A DNA stretch of 64,000 nucleotides from Bacillota bacterium (GTDB lineage Bacteria > Bacillota > Clostridia > Acetivibrionales > DSM-1351). Positions 34,666 through 42,525 of this stretch are shown piece by piece. The stretch lies in NCBI GenBank assembly GCA_023439045.1, contig JAEXOY010000030.1, positions 136,212 to 200,211 on the forward strand, written 5' to 3'. A program made the translations under genes and the position numbers. How positions within the stretch are numbered: the stretch's first letter is position 1; the number at the start of each line of letters is the position of its first letter. Below the pieces are notes generated by a model. That model was not told the origin of the DNA. It did not search any database and saw nothing but the letters and a program-made list of their open reading frames with translations.

Positions 34666-34875
34666 ACTCTTTAATAATTACTGAAAAGCACACCCCTTTA
34701 CAAGTGGTGCTACCTATAAATATGAATAAACAGCTATTTACAAGAGAGTGTGAAGTTGCCGCTGCTATTATTTCTTCCAAAAGGCTAAGCGGTACCCCTT
34801 AATAAGTTTTGTATTTGATACAAAAATAGCTGCTTTCCACAATCATATGGGTTTAATTTATTCTTCTAAAATTCT

Positions 34876-35415
34876 CTATTCAAATTCCAACTGTAGAAAT
34901 TCTTGCGTAGAGATACACTTTGCAAATCCTTGTAGGATACTTAATGTTACATACTGAATTGTCTCTCTAGGGATTATTTCACCATCTATTCCTTTTAGGT
35001 CAAAAGTGCGAACACCTTCACTTATAATCATTGTATTATAGCCTCTTGCAGAAGCTTCGCGGGTAGTGGTGTCACAGCAGTGATTAGTCTTCATTCCTGT
35101 AATAATGACATTTTTAATATCCTTGCTTTTTAATATTTCCTCTAGATTGGTATTAAAGAAAGAACCTGGTGTACGCTTAATAACAATAGCCTCATTCGCT
35201 TGTGGTTTAATCTCTTGTCTAATATTAAAAATATCATCGTCCGGAGAATCTCCCCAGACATGCTTTACATAGACTACGTGCAAGCCCTTGTTCCTTGTAG
35301 CCTCAATAATTTTTTGAAGGTTTTCAATATATTCGTCATGACTTTCTTTCTCCCAATAAAAATTCTGCACGTCAATTACTATTAGAGCTGTACTATTACT
35401 CTTTAACTTTTCCAT
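34876..35415 (-). CDS. Isochorismatase-family cysteine hydrolase
   Basis: 179 residues with start ATG at 35415-35413, preceded by AAGGAG (35426-35421); a longer in-frame start at 35484 lacks such a site. The triad is visible: Asp in LIVIDVQN, Lys in VIKRTPGSFF and Cys in TGMKTNHCCDTTTREA. The family hydrolyses nicotinamide, N-carbamoyl compounds or isochorismate; the substrate here is unknown. Divergent from an Lrp-type regulator gene with ~115 bases between starts, a layout that suggests the regulator controls it. Confidence 0.85.
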   Translation of the reverse strand: MEKLKSNSTALIVIDVQNFYWEKESHDEYIENLQKIIEATRNKGLHVVYVKHVWGDSPDDDIFNIRQEIKPQANEAIVIKRTPGSFFNTNLEEILKSKDIKNVIITGMKTNHCCDTTTREASARGYNTMIISEGVRTFDLKGIDGEIIPRETIQYVTLSILQGFAKCISTQEFLQLEFE

Positions 35416-35531
35416 AATTTTCTCCTTCTGATTATTTATTACTAAATTAATGTTATAATCATTTGTAGCAGAGTTCAATTCCACTATGTAATAAATAATA
35501 CCTTTTTTATTTCAGCATGAAAGGATTTACT

Positions 35532-35948
35532 ATGATTGATGAGATAGACTTACAAATTATTCAACTATTAAAAGAAAATTCTAGGCTTCAATGGAAAGAG
35601 ATAGGTGAGATTATCCATATGTCGGGGCAGGGCGTAGCAAGCCGCATCCGTAAGATGGAGGATTTGGGCATCATAGAAAAGTATACATTGAAGGTAAATG
35701 AAAAAAAGTTAGGTATGGAATTGACCGGATTTATTACAATACATATGAAAACTACCAACCATAAGAGCTTTGTTGATTTTCTCAACTCACAGGAGAGTGT
35801 TGTGGAAGCACATCGTACAAGCGGAGGTGGTTGCTATATGGTAAAGGTGGTTATGAAGGGCTCGGATCAATTGAATCAATTTCTTGAAGCATTGCTAGAA
35901 TATGCAAATTATTCTATAGTACTATCCATAGACAAGCTAAAAGGCTGA
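35532..35948 (+). CDS. Lrp/AsnC-family transcriptional regulator
   Basis: 138 residues from the ATG at 35532, which sits six bases after AAAGGA (35520-35525); the in-frame ATG at 35517 precedes that site. Helix-turn-helix at the N-terminus (DEIDLQIIQLLKENSR, then GEIIHMSGQGVASRIRKMED) and an RAM/AsnC effector domain (TGFITIHMKT, then SGGGCYMVKVVMKG). Divergent from the isochorismatase gene. The fragment of an MFS transporter lies immediately downstream. Confidence 0.9.
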   Translation: MIDEIDLQIIQLLKENSRLQWKEIGEIIHMSGQGVASRIRKMEDLGIIEKYTLKVNEKKLGMELTGFITIHMKTTNHKSFVDFLNSQESVVEAHRTSGGGCYMVKVVMKGSDQLNQFLEALLEYANYSIVLSIDKLKG

Positions 35949-35955
35949 TTAATAC

Positions 35956-36321
35956 GGCGATTTAATAATTTATGGTGCCATTATTATTTTGCTGCCTTTT
36001 GGAGATACAATCGCTTTGGCAGGCTTAATTCTAGTTGGACTGGGCTGTGCGCCTATCTTCCCATGTCTATTGCATGAAACTCCTAAAAACTTTGGAGAAG
36101 AAAACTCTCAGGCAATTATGGGTATTCAAATGGCAAGTGCTTATTTAGGTAATACCTTTATGGCTCCGTTTTTTGGTTTCCTGGCAGAGAATATTAGTAT
36201 AAGCTTGTATCCTGCCTATCTCATTGCTTTCATAGTACTGATGGCCTTAATGTCAGAAAGAGTTAACACATTAAATAGTAAAAGTATCAGTAAAGAATCA
36301 GAAGTTAATAATATAACCTAA
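35956..36321 (+). pseudogene. C-terminal fragment of an MFS transporter
   Basis: The open frame gives about 120 residues with three to four membrane segments: LIIYGAIIILLPFGDTIALA, GLGCAPIFPCLLHETPKNFG, MGIQMASAYLGNTFMAPFFG. These match the last third of FucP-like MFS sugar transporters. The first ~280 residues are missing and no ribosome site precedes the possible TTG at 35989. It begins seven bases after the Lrp stop, implying a deletion that fused the end of a transporter gene to this position. Confidence 0.7.
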
Positions 36322-36357
36322 AGAAATCAAAAAAATAAATCGGGGCGACAATGGCTA

Positions 36358-36591
36358 TCATTTCGCCTCCACAAACCAGCTTTCTTCGTCATGCCATAGG
36401 TAGGTTTCTTTTCCGTGTATTCGACAGGTATAGCGCATTCCCTGACCTCCTACTTTTAGAGATGGAGCAGGACGAATGTCCAAGACCTTATCAATCTCAA
36501 AGGTTCTACCATTTTTCCAAATTATTTTTAAGGGTATTTGCTGTCTTTGTTTTGTATATTTTACTATTACTTCAACGAATTCCTTATGCAA
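36358..36591 (-). CDS. Small conserved protein downstream of dinB
   Basis: 77 residues from a TTG at 36591, six bases after AGGAGGG; an in-frame ATG at 36609 lies before that site and would add six residues. Conserved-looking parts are HKEFVEVIVKYTKQRQQIP, KIIWKNGRTFEIDKVLDIRP and GMRYTCRIHGKETYL, probably a small beta-rich fold. I recall similar short proteins beside dinB in Clostridia but no known function. It is in the same orientation as dinB, separated by a repeat-filled gap, so it may share the SOS-controlled transcript. Confidence 0.65.
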   Translation of the reverse strand: MHKEFVEVIVKYTKQRQQIPLKIIWKNGRTFEIDKVLDIRPAPSLKVGGQGMRYTCRIHGKETYLWHDEESWFVEAK

Positions 36592-36604
36592 TGCAATCCC
36601 TCCT

Positions 36605-36830
36605 AACAATACCCAAAATTACACCAACCAAAACTGCAACTACCTAAACAGCGCCCACCTAGACCGCAATTGCCTAGATTGCAGTCGCAAAACAGCCACA
36701 TCCTAGGGTGAGCGGCTAACTTATACAGCGCCAACCTATATAGTGCCAACCTATATAGCGATAACCTATGCAGCAACCCACCTAAGCTATCGCTACCAAA
36801 ACTGCAATCACCACAGCTGTACCCCGCTAA
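36605..36830 (-). repeat. Degenerate ~15-bp repeat tract after the dinB 3' end
   Basis: On the minus strand, units resembling CTATATAGGTTGGCA recur about 14 times; the clearest are at 36723-36775. One frame stays open for about 75 codons and reads as five-residue periods (for example CNLGN, CGLGG, CLGSC), as expected of a 15-bp unit. No convincing start codon with a ribosome site is seen. Confidence 0.6.
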
Positions 36831-38062
36831 AAATAGGAAACAGGATGAATAAGGTTATCCCTCGAGGGCACCAGGTCGGTGGGTCTATCCTTCAAAAGTA
36901 TTGCCCGCTGTATGGCTTCGTGCCCGAAACGTTCACGTATCTTGTCAACGCAGTTATCCAGCAGCTCGGCCTTTTGGTTCAGCTCATCAAAAAATGACAG
37001 CTGTATATAGCCATCTGCTGCTACTAAATCAGTAACTCTCACACCGAAAGCTCTGATGTTCTTGTGCCAATCCCATGACTGCAAAAATATCTCGTAGGCC
37101 TTTGAGGCAATATCACGAGAAGTACAGGTATACCCGCTCAGTTGTGCCTGCCTGTCTATGCTGCCAAGTTCAGCATTCTTGATGGTAATCTGAACAGTTT
37201 TACCCTTGAAATTGTGCTTTCTGAGGCGCTGAGCAACACTTTCGGCCAGAATATATATCAGTACTTTTACATCCTCATTGGTACACAGGTCCCTTGGTGT
37301 GGTAAGAGAGTTACCAATACCCTTTATGGTTGAAACGTAGTCCGTTCTGCTAACAGGCGTAGTATCATAGCCGTTTGCAAACATAAAAAGGGTTTCGCCC
37401 CATTTGCCTAAATATCTCCTCAGCAGTGTAGGAGATGTGTTTGCGAGGTCTCCAATGGTATAAATGGCTATACCGTGGAGCTTCTTTAGTGTGGATCTGC
37501 CTACGTATAGTAGCTCCTGTACTGGCAGATTGAATATTTTATCCTTAAAATCCTTATTTGAAATAACGGTAACTGCATCGGGCTTTTTTATGTCAGAGCC
37601 CAATTTTGCAAATATCTTGTTGAAGCTAACTCCCACCGAAATAGTAAGACCTAGCTCAGCTTTAATACGTTCCCTGATTTCATGTGCTATTTGTTCGCCA
37701 CTGCCAAACAGCTTGGTACTATCCGTGATATCCAACCAGTTCTCATCAATACCAAAGGCTTCAACCAAATCAGTATATTCCTCATAAATTTTACGTGCCA
37801 TTTTAGAAAAACGCATATATTGGCTATAATTTGGCGGAACAATAAAAAGGTTGGGGCATTTATCCTTTGCTTCCCAAATAGCCTCGCCTGTCTTTACACC
37901 AAGCTTCTTGGCATGCATGTTTTTTGCCAGAACAATACCGTGACGTTCGGACTTGGAGCCGCATACCGCAACGGGCAAATCTCTAATAGCAGGATTGTAT
38001 AAACATTCTACACTGGCATAAAAATTATTCATATCGCAATGCAATATTACTCTTTCCTGCAT
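36827..38062 (-). CDS. dinB: DNA polymerase IV (Y-family, UmuC-type)
   Basis: 411 residues from ATG 38062-38060, seven bases after GGAGG; an in-frame ATG at 38080 lies upstream of that site. Catalytic motifs: LHCDMNNFYASVE (first Asp) and GIDENWLDITDS (Asp-Glu pair), then SVGVSFNKIFAKLGSDIKKP. The little-finger domain fills the C-terminal third. Error-prone translesion polymerase. The upstream LexA box at 38085-38096 implies SOS induction. No clear beta-clamp-binding peptide (QLSLF type) is at the very end, but IQLSFFDE at about residue 370 fits that role. Confidence 0.93.
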   Translation of the reverse strand: MQERVILHCDMNNFYASVECLYNPAIRDLPVAVCGSKSERHGIVLAKNMHAKKLGVKTGEAIWEAKDKCPNLFIVPPNYSQYMRFSKMARKIYEEYTDLVEAFGIDENWLDITDSTKLFGSGEQIAHEIRERIKAELGLTISVGVSFNKIFAKLGSDIKKPDAVTVISNKDFKDKIFNLPVQELLYVGRSTLKKLHGIAIYTIGDLANTSPTLLRRYLGKWGETLFMFANGYDTTPVSRTDYVSTIKGIGNSLTTPRDLCTNEDVKVLIYILAESVAQRLRKHNFKGKTVQITIKNAELGSIDRQAQLSGYTCTSRDIASKAYEIFLQSWDWHKNIRAFGVRVTDLVAADGYIQLSFFDELNQKAELLDNCVDKIRERFGHEAIQRAILLKDRPTDLVPSRDNLIHPVSYF

Positions 38063-38084
38063 TCCAAAACCTCCAAACAAAAAA

Positions 38085-38096
38085 GAACATATGTTC
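38085..38096. promoter_or_regulatory. LexA (SOS) box in front of dinB
   Basis: GAACATATGTTC is a perfect palindrome matching the Gram-positive LexA/DinR consensus GAAC-N4-GTTC, 22 bases upstream of the dinB ATG. Confidence 0.85.
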
Positions 38097-38245
38097 TATT
38101 TATATTATACGAGGTTACCCGATATGTGTAAAGGGCAATATTAAAACTTGTTTATGAGAAATAAATCCAGAAACGTATAGTGTTGTATTGTAACTGAAAC
38201 GAACAATATTCCTTTGATACACTTTTTAAAAAGAGGGGTATATAT

Positions 38246-38278
38246 ATGAATAATGGAATATTTAATTTTATTTGGTAA
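38246..38278 (+). CDS. Possible 10-codon leader peptide or broken small ORF
   Basis: ATG at 38246 follows GAGGGG by seven bases and reads MNNGIFNFIW then stop. The ribosome site is good, but nothing else supports expression. It lies 84 bases after the dinB-side promoter zone and 84 bases before ccdA. It may be a leader peptide or the relic of a small Asn/Phe-rich protein. Apart from this and the LexA box, the 38063-38362 gap shows nothing recognisable. Confidence 0.25.
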   Translation: MNNGIFNFIW

Positions 38279-38362
38279 AAGTAATAGCAAGAAGAGGAAG
38301 TTAGTTTATTATTAATTATATTGCTAAAATGAGCGCATTATAGTTTATCAGGAGGTGGTGCC

Positions 38363-39028
38363 TTGCAATATTTGCTTTCATTTTTAGAAGGGATTATCAC
38401 ATTTATATCACCATGCCTTTTGCCCATGCTTCCCATTTACATTTCGTATTTTGCTGGACAAAATACTATTAACGGTAAAAATAAAGCACTAAAAAATGCG
38501 TTGGGATTTGTACTGGGCTTCACACTGCTGTTTGTTGCTCTAGGGGCATTTGCAGGTGCACTTGGTTCATTTCTAAAGGAGTATCAGACAATCGTTAATA
38601 TTGTATCTGGAATAGTAGTTATACTTTTTGGGCTTAACTTCATGGGAGTCATTAGGCTACCATTTATCAACAATGTGATGCAAGCAGGAAATAAAAGCAC
38701 TAATACTGGTTTTTGGCCATCTGTAATGTTTGGAGTAATATTTTCAGTAAGCTGGACTCCATGTATAGGTACATTTTTGGGTTCAGCGCTTATGCTGGCT
38801 GCTCATACCGGGGAAACTATTCAGGGTATATTTATGCTATTGAGCTTTTCGTTAGGATTAGGTATTCCATTTATAGTAAGCGCAGTATTAATAGAAAGGT
38901 TAAAGAGTACATTTGACTTTATCAAAAGACATTATAGGGCTATTAATATCATTTCGGGGTGTATGCTTGTAATACTCGGAATAGTGATAGCAACTGGTAT
39001 GATAGGTTATTTGTATGCTCTAATATGA
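38363..39028 (+). CDS. ccdA: CcdA-type thiol:disulfide interchange membrane protein
   Basis: 221 residues, TTG start after AGGAGGTGG. Six membrane segments; the paired cysteines are in ISPCLLPMLP and SWTPCIGT, the hallmark of the CcdA/DsbD-beta family. It carries reducing electrons from cytoplasmic thioredoxin across the membrane. Eight bases separate it from the TlpA-like gene, its likely electron acceptor, and a thioredoxin gene follows. Confidence 0.9.
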   Translation: MQYLLSFLEGIITFISPCLLPMLPIYISYFAGQNTINGKNKALKNALGFVLGFTLLFVALGAFAGALGSFLKEYQTIVNIVSGIVVILFGLNFMGVIRLPFINNVMQAGNKSTNTGFWPSVMFGVIFSVSWTPCIGTFLGSALMLAAHTGETIQGIFMLLSFSLGLGIPFIVSAVLIERLKSTFDFIKRHYRAINIISGCMLVILGIVIATGMIGYLYALI

Positions 39029-39036
39029 GGTAGCTT

Positions 39037-39708
39037 ATGAATAAAAAAATTAAAACATTGTTGTTAGCTGTCATTCTAGTTGTACTGATAAGCGGAGCGT
39101 ATTTAGCCTATTCGTATCTTTCAAAGAATTATAATGATGATTTGGAACAGCCGCTGTCAATATCACTACAAAGCAATTCCACACAACAAAATGATTCCAC
39201 GCAGCAGGAATCTACACAACAAAATGGTTCCACACAACAAAATGATTCAACGCAACAAAGTGATTCCACCCAGGCAGAGGAAGATAATAGGGTTAAGGCT
39301 ATTGACTTTACAATGCTTGATGCACTAGGCAAGGAAGTTAAGCTGTCTGACTATTTTGGAAAGCCTATTGTTGTAAACTTCTGGGCAAGCTGGTGTCCGC
39401 CATGTAAGGCTGAATTGCCAGATTTTCAGAAAGTATATGATGAGATGAAGGACAATGTTAATTTTCTGATGATTGATTTGCCAGATGGTCAAAAAGAAAC
39501 TATTGAAAAGGCAGAGCAATTCATTGCAGACGAAAAATATACATTCCCTGTATTCTATGATAATAGTCAAGAGGCTGCATATATTTATCAAATCTACTCA
39601 ATTCCTACGACGTTATTTATTGATAAGGATGGATATATTGTTGCAGGTCACGAGGGGCAAATTAGTGAGCAAAGCCTTAGAAAAGGGATTTCTATGGCTG
39701 GCGAGTAA
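39037..39708 (+). CDS. Membrane-anchored TlpA/ResA-like thioredoxin
   Basis: 223 residues. An N-terminal membrane anchor (about 5-27) with no lipobox, then a linker with repeated STQQND/STQQES units (about 48-80), then a thioredoxin fold with WCPPC in NFWASWCPPCKAELP and the cis-Pro loop SIPTTLFID. It reduces extracytoplasmic disulfides using electrons from CcdA. The linker DNA (about 39175-39270) is a 15/18-bp repeat and could vary in length. Confidence 0.9.
   Translation: MNKKIKTLLLAVILVVLISGAYLAYSYLSKNYNDDLEQPLSISLQSNSTQQNDSTQQESTQQNGSTQQNDSTQQSDSTQAEEDNRVKAIDFTMLDALGKEVKLSDYFGKPIVVNFWASWCPPCKAELPDFQKVYDEMKDNVNFLMIDLPDGQKETIEKAEQFIADEKYTFPVFYDNSQEAAYIYQIYSIPTTLFIDKDGYIVAGHEGQISEQSLRKGISMAGE
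39175..39270 (+). repeat. In-frame repeat encoding the STQQN linker
   Basis: TCCACACAACAAAATGAT-like units recur five to six times inside the TlpA-like gene and encode the STQQND/STQQES/STQQNG series. Confidence 0.8.
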
Positions 39709-39803
39709 TATAAACATACTGTGATAAAGTTACAGAAAGTAAGTGTAAATTTGGTGTAGACTTAGGATAAGTAAAAAAACTTAATCAAAAAGGAGATAAT
39801 ATT

Positions 39804-40118
39804 ATGTCAGTTATTACACTTACAAGAGAAAATTTTGACAATGAGGTTATGAAATCAGATAAGCCTGTATTAATCGATTTTTGGGCATCATGGTGCGGAC
39901 CCTGCAGAATGGTGTCGCCAATAATAGATGATATTGCCAAGCAGGCAGATAATTTTAAGGTTGCAAAGGTTAATGTTGATGAGCAGGGTGAGTTAGCACA
40001 AGCTTTTAGAGTTATGAGCATTCCAACGCTTGTAGTTATCAAGAACGGTAAAATTGTAGCTCAAGCTGTAGGGGCAAGATCTAAAGAACAGCTGCTCCAA
40101 ATGGTCAAGTCAGCATAA
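39804..40118 (+). CDS. trxA: Thioredoxin
   Basis: 104 residues, standard length. Active site WCGPC (Cys31, Cys34), buried Asp25 in LIDFWASW and cis-Pro in MSIPTLVVI. Cytoplasmic. AGGAG precedes the ATG. It probably passes electrons from the flavoprotein at 41138 to CcdA. A terminator follows at 40167. Confidence 0.95.
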   Translation: MSVITLTRENFDNEVMKSDKPVLIDFWASWCGPCRMVSPIIDDIAKQADNFKVAKVNVDEQGELAQAFRVMSIPTLVVIKNGKIVAQAVGARSKEQLLQMVKSA

Positions 40119-40166
40119 AGCCTAGTATATTAAGCAAGCATACTTTCTTAACTCAACTTCCTCTCT

Positions 40167-40206
40167 TACTCAACTTTGATTTTTTAATAGGTTGAGTATT
40201 TCTTTT
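40167..40206 (+). terminator. Intrinsic terminator after trxA
   Basis: TACTCAAC (40167-40174) pairs with GTTGAGTA (40191-40198), loop T-rich, followed by TTTCTTTT. Confidence 0.7.
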
Positions 40207-40264
40207 GCATATTAATAATTGTATACTGATTAGTATATTATATCGCAAAATAGGAGAGTGGCTT

Positions 40265-40936
40265 ATGGTGCATGAGCAGGAACTGGTTTATTTAGAAAGC
40301 TTAACATTTTGGGAGCATTTATCAAATAGTGAGAAGAAACAGCTAATAGAAAATACCTCTGTTTTGCATTTCAAGAAGGGCGAGAGCGTGCATAGTCCAG
40401 AGAATGACTGCATAGGAGTAATATTAGTAAAGTCAGGTGAGCTGAGGACTTATATGTTATCTGAGGATGGCAAAGAGATAACACTATATAGGATGAATGA
40501 GGGTGATATATGTATTCTTTCAGCGTCTTGCCTCATAAAGAATATTACCTTTGATGTATATATTGATGCGGAAGCAGATACCGAAATAATTCTGATAAAC
40601 TCCTACGTATTCTCTCAGATGCAGAAGAGAAATGTTTATGTCGAGAATTTCACTCTTCAAAATACTGTTAACAAGTTTTCGGATGTAATGTTTGCTATGG
40701 AGCAAATATTGTTTTTAAGCATTGATAAGAGATTGGCAGCTTTTTTAATTGACGAATATGTAAAGAGTAAATCACTGAATGTAAGCTTGACACATGAACA
40801 GATTGCTAAGTATATTGGCAGTGCGAGAGAGGTAGTGACCCGCATGCTAAAGAACTTTGAAAAGGATGGTTTGGTAGCTTTATATAGGGGTGGCCTAAAG
40901 ATTGAGGACATTAATGGACTTAGAAGAATACTATAG
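40265..40936 (+). CDS. Crp/Fnr-family transcriptional regulator
   Basis: 223 residues from ATG 40265, after AGGAGAG; a longer in-frame start at 40205 has no ribosome site. Cyclic-nucleotide-binding-like barrel (about 10-120, VLHFKKGESVHS, KSGELRTYMLSEDGKEITLY) and a C-terminal Crp helix-turn-helix (SLTHEQIAKYIGSAREVVTR). No N-terminal Fe-S cysteine cluster of the FNR kind is seen; cysteines occur at DNDCIGV-like (ENDCIGV) and ILSASCLI. It lies between thioredoxin and thioredoxin reductase-like genes, so control by redox state of this module is plausible but not shown. Confidence 0.88.
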   Translation: MVHEQELVYLESLTFWEHLSNSEKKQLIENTSVLHFKKGESVHSPENDCIGVILVKSGELRTYMLSEDGKEITLYRMNEGDICILSASCLIKNITFDVYIDAEADTEIILINSYVFSQMQKRNVYVENFTLQNTVNKFSDVMFAMEQILFLSIDKRLAAFLIDEYVKSKSLNVSLTHEQIAKYIGSAREVVTRMLKNFEKDGLVALYRGGLKIEDINGLRRIL

Positions 40937-41137
40937 ATGAAGGTTTAAATATTCAGAGTACCACAATGAGGAAAGAATACTAATCAAATTACACCTGTTT
41001 TCGTTTATATCTATATATTAGGGTATATATAGTGATATAGTTACTGATATAATTATACTAAAGGCATTAACCCAAAAGCAATATTAGTCCTATAATTAAA
41101 AAATATTATACATAGTATAGGTGAAAGGTAGATATAT

Positions 41138-42028
41138 ATGAAAATAAGAGATGTGATTATTATTGGGAAAGGCCCGGCGGGCATATCAGCTGCTTTATAT
41201 ACAAAGAGAGCAAATCTGGATACTGTTGTAATTGGCAGAGAGGGAAGCTCGCTTGATAAAGCTGAAAAAATAGAAAACTACTACGGTCTTCAAGAGGTAA
41301 TAAGCGGAACTGATCTTCTCAAGATTGGTGAAAATCAAGCAGAAAAGCTTGGAATAGAATTAATCAGTGACGAGGTAACCTCTATCACACAGCTATATGA
41401 AGAAAACTACTTTAAGGTTACTTCGATAACAGGGGAGCACTATGCAAAGGCAATATTGTTAGCTACTGGTCAACCTTCCAAGAAGGTAAAAATTCAAGGC
41501 ATCCCAGAATTTGAGGGCAAGGGGATAAGCTATTGTACTACGTGCGATGGGTTTTTCTACAGAAATCTGAAGGTTGGAGTGCTTGGGAACAGCGCATATG
41601 CGATACATGAAGCAACTGAGCTGGAAGCATTTACAAAGGATATTACTATTTTTACTAATGGTGATGAACTTAATATTAATAGCGATATGTCGGATGAAGC
41701 GGGGCGGTTTAAGATCAACACCAAGCCTATAATTGAACTGTCAGGGGATGAGTACCTACAAAATATTCATTTTAGAGATGGAAATACACAGCAGATAGAT
41801 GGATTATTTATTGCATATGGTTCGGCCTCCAGTGTGGATTTTGCAAAGAAGCTAGGAATTATGGTGGAGAATAATTCAATCAAGGTAAATAATGACCAAA
41901 GTACAAATATAGAAGGTATTTTTGCTGCTGGTGACTGTACTGGAGGATTCAAGCAGATTGCTACAGCCGTAGCACAGGGAGCTATTGCGGCCAAAAGCAT
42001 TATTGAATATGTCAGGAGAAAAAAGTAA
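41138..42028 (+). CDS. Thioredoxin reductase-like flavoprotein without clear NADPH motifs
   Basis: 296 residues. FAD-binding GKGPAGISAAL at the N-terminus, redox-active CTTC (Cys133, Cys136) in GISYCTTCDGFFY and the C-terminal FAD motif GIFAAGDCTGG. The NADPH domain differs from standard TrxB: GxGxxA is reduced to VLGNSAYAIHEA, and the HRRxxxR phosphate-binding motif is missing (the region reads ITIFTNGDEL). Clostridial ferredoxin-dependent flavin thioredoxin reductases (FFTR) and related types lack these residues, so electrons may come from ferredoxin. GAAAGG precedes the ATG. The end of the gene is duplicated in the downstream DNA. Confidence 0.85.
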   Translation: MKIRDVIIIGKGPAGISAALYTKRANLDTVVIGREGSSLDKAEKIENYYGLQEVISGTDLLKIGENQAEKLGIELISDEVTSITQLYEENYFKVTSITGEHYAKAILLATGQPSKKVKIQGIPEFEGKGISYCTTCDGFFYRNLKVGVLGNSAYAIHEATELEAFTKDITIFTNGDELNINSDMSDEAGRFKINTKPIIELSGDEYLQNIHFRDGNTQQIDGLFIAYGSASSVDFAKKLGIMVENNSIKVNNDQSTNIEGIFAAGDCTGGFKQIATAVAQGAIAAKSIIEYVRRKK

Positions 42029-42058
42029 TTTATTGAATATTTAAGGAGAAAAAAGTAG
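42000..42058 (+). repeat. 30-bp duplication of the flavoprotein 3' end
   Basis: TTATTGAATATGTCAGGAGA... (42000-42029, encoding the last residues IIEYVRRKK and stop) is repeated at 42030-42058 with only about three changes. Confidence 0.85.
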
Positions 42059-42084
42059 TATACAAAATATGTCGTAGGGATATA

Positions 42085-42178
42085 GGGAATGTTCTCAAGG
42101 GGCAACAGAAAGATATCCTAGTGGCAATAAACAAGATGTCCCAGGGCAACATAATATTGTGTTCCAAGGGGCAATAAA
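42085..42178 (+). repeat. Degenerate GGGGCAA repeat before the dapB promoter
   Basis: Segments like CTCAAGGGGCAACAGAAAGA, TAGTGGCAATAAACAAGATG, CCAGGGCAACATAATATTG and CCAAGGGGCAATAAATT follow one another at about 23-29-bp spacing. No coding content is seen. Confidence 0.5.
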
Positions 42179-42179
42179 T

Positions 42180-42207
42180 TTGACAAAACGGTCACGGATG
42201 TTATAAT
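42180..42207 (+). promoter_or_regulatory. Consensus promoter of the dapB transcript
   Basis: Perfect TTGACA (42180-42185), 16-base spacer, perfect TATAAT (42202-42207). Start near 42214 gives a ~310-base leader that contains the riboswitch. Confidence 0.85.
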
Positions 42208-42327
42208 ATAAAAAACACAAGTTTAAAGCGTTACATAAGTTCTAATATGCGAAATTAGTTTCGTATTCAGCAGAAATTGACATCTAGGGTGATCAGCTTG
42301 TATAAGCTTTCAACTCTTTTTATGAAA

Positions 42328-42445
42328 ATAATCGCTTAATTCTATTTTACTTAGAAGCGGGAGAACCATTTTTGGGGTGAATCTGATTTTGTCAGTAGGG
42401 CTAACTTTCGGTCCAAACCCGTCAGCTAATCTCGTAAGCGTCGAA
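42328..42445 (+). ncRNA. ydaO/yuaA-type cyclic di-AMP riboswitch
   Basis: The leader contains, in the right order, the conserved blocks of the ydaO/yuaA class: ATCGCTTAAT (42331), GCGGGAGAACCA (42357), GGGGTGAATC (42374), GTAGGGCTAAC and CCAAACCCGTCAGCTAAT to CTCGTAAGCGTC (up to 42442). CGCTTA (42333-42338) pairs with TAAGCG (42435-42440) to close the aptamer. In known members, c-di-AMP binding turns expression off. No strong terminator is obvious between the aptamer and the dapB start, so the output could act on translation or through a weak hairpin. The upstream leader (42214-42327) carries two small hairpins of unknown role. Confidence 0.9.
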
Positions 42446-42525
42446 GGTGAAGGTGATGGATATGTATCATTAAAATGAACTCTTTATGCGTTAAAAAAAT
42501 TAACTAAATGAGGAGGTCCATTAGC

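Noticed and set aside
36351..36997. Plus-strand reading frames opposite dinB and its small companion
   Set aside because: The minus-strand proteins have recognisable motifs and ribosome sites; the plus-strand frames are low-complexity and lack both.
42085..42178. Possible mobile-element end in the GGGGCAA repeat region
   Set aside because: No inverted repeat ends or transposase sequence; a degenerate direct repeat explains the pattern.
42214..42525. Lysine riboswitch in front of dapB
   Set aside because: Expected from the gene, but the conserved blocks match the ydaO/yuaA class, not the L-box.
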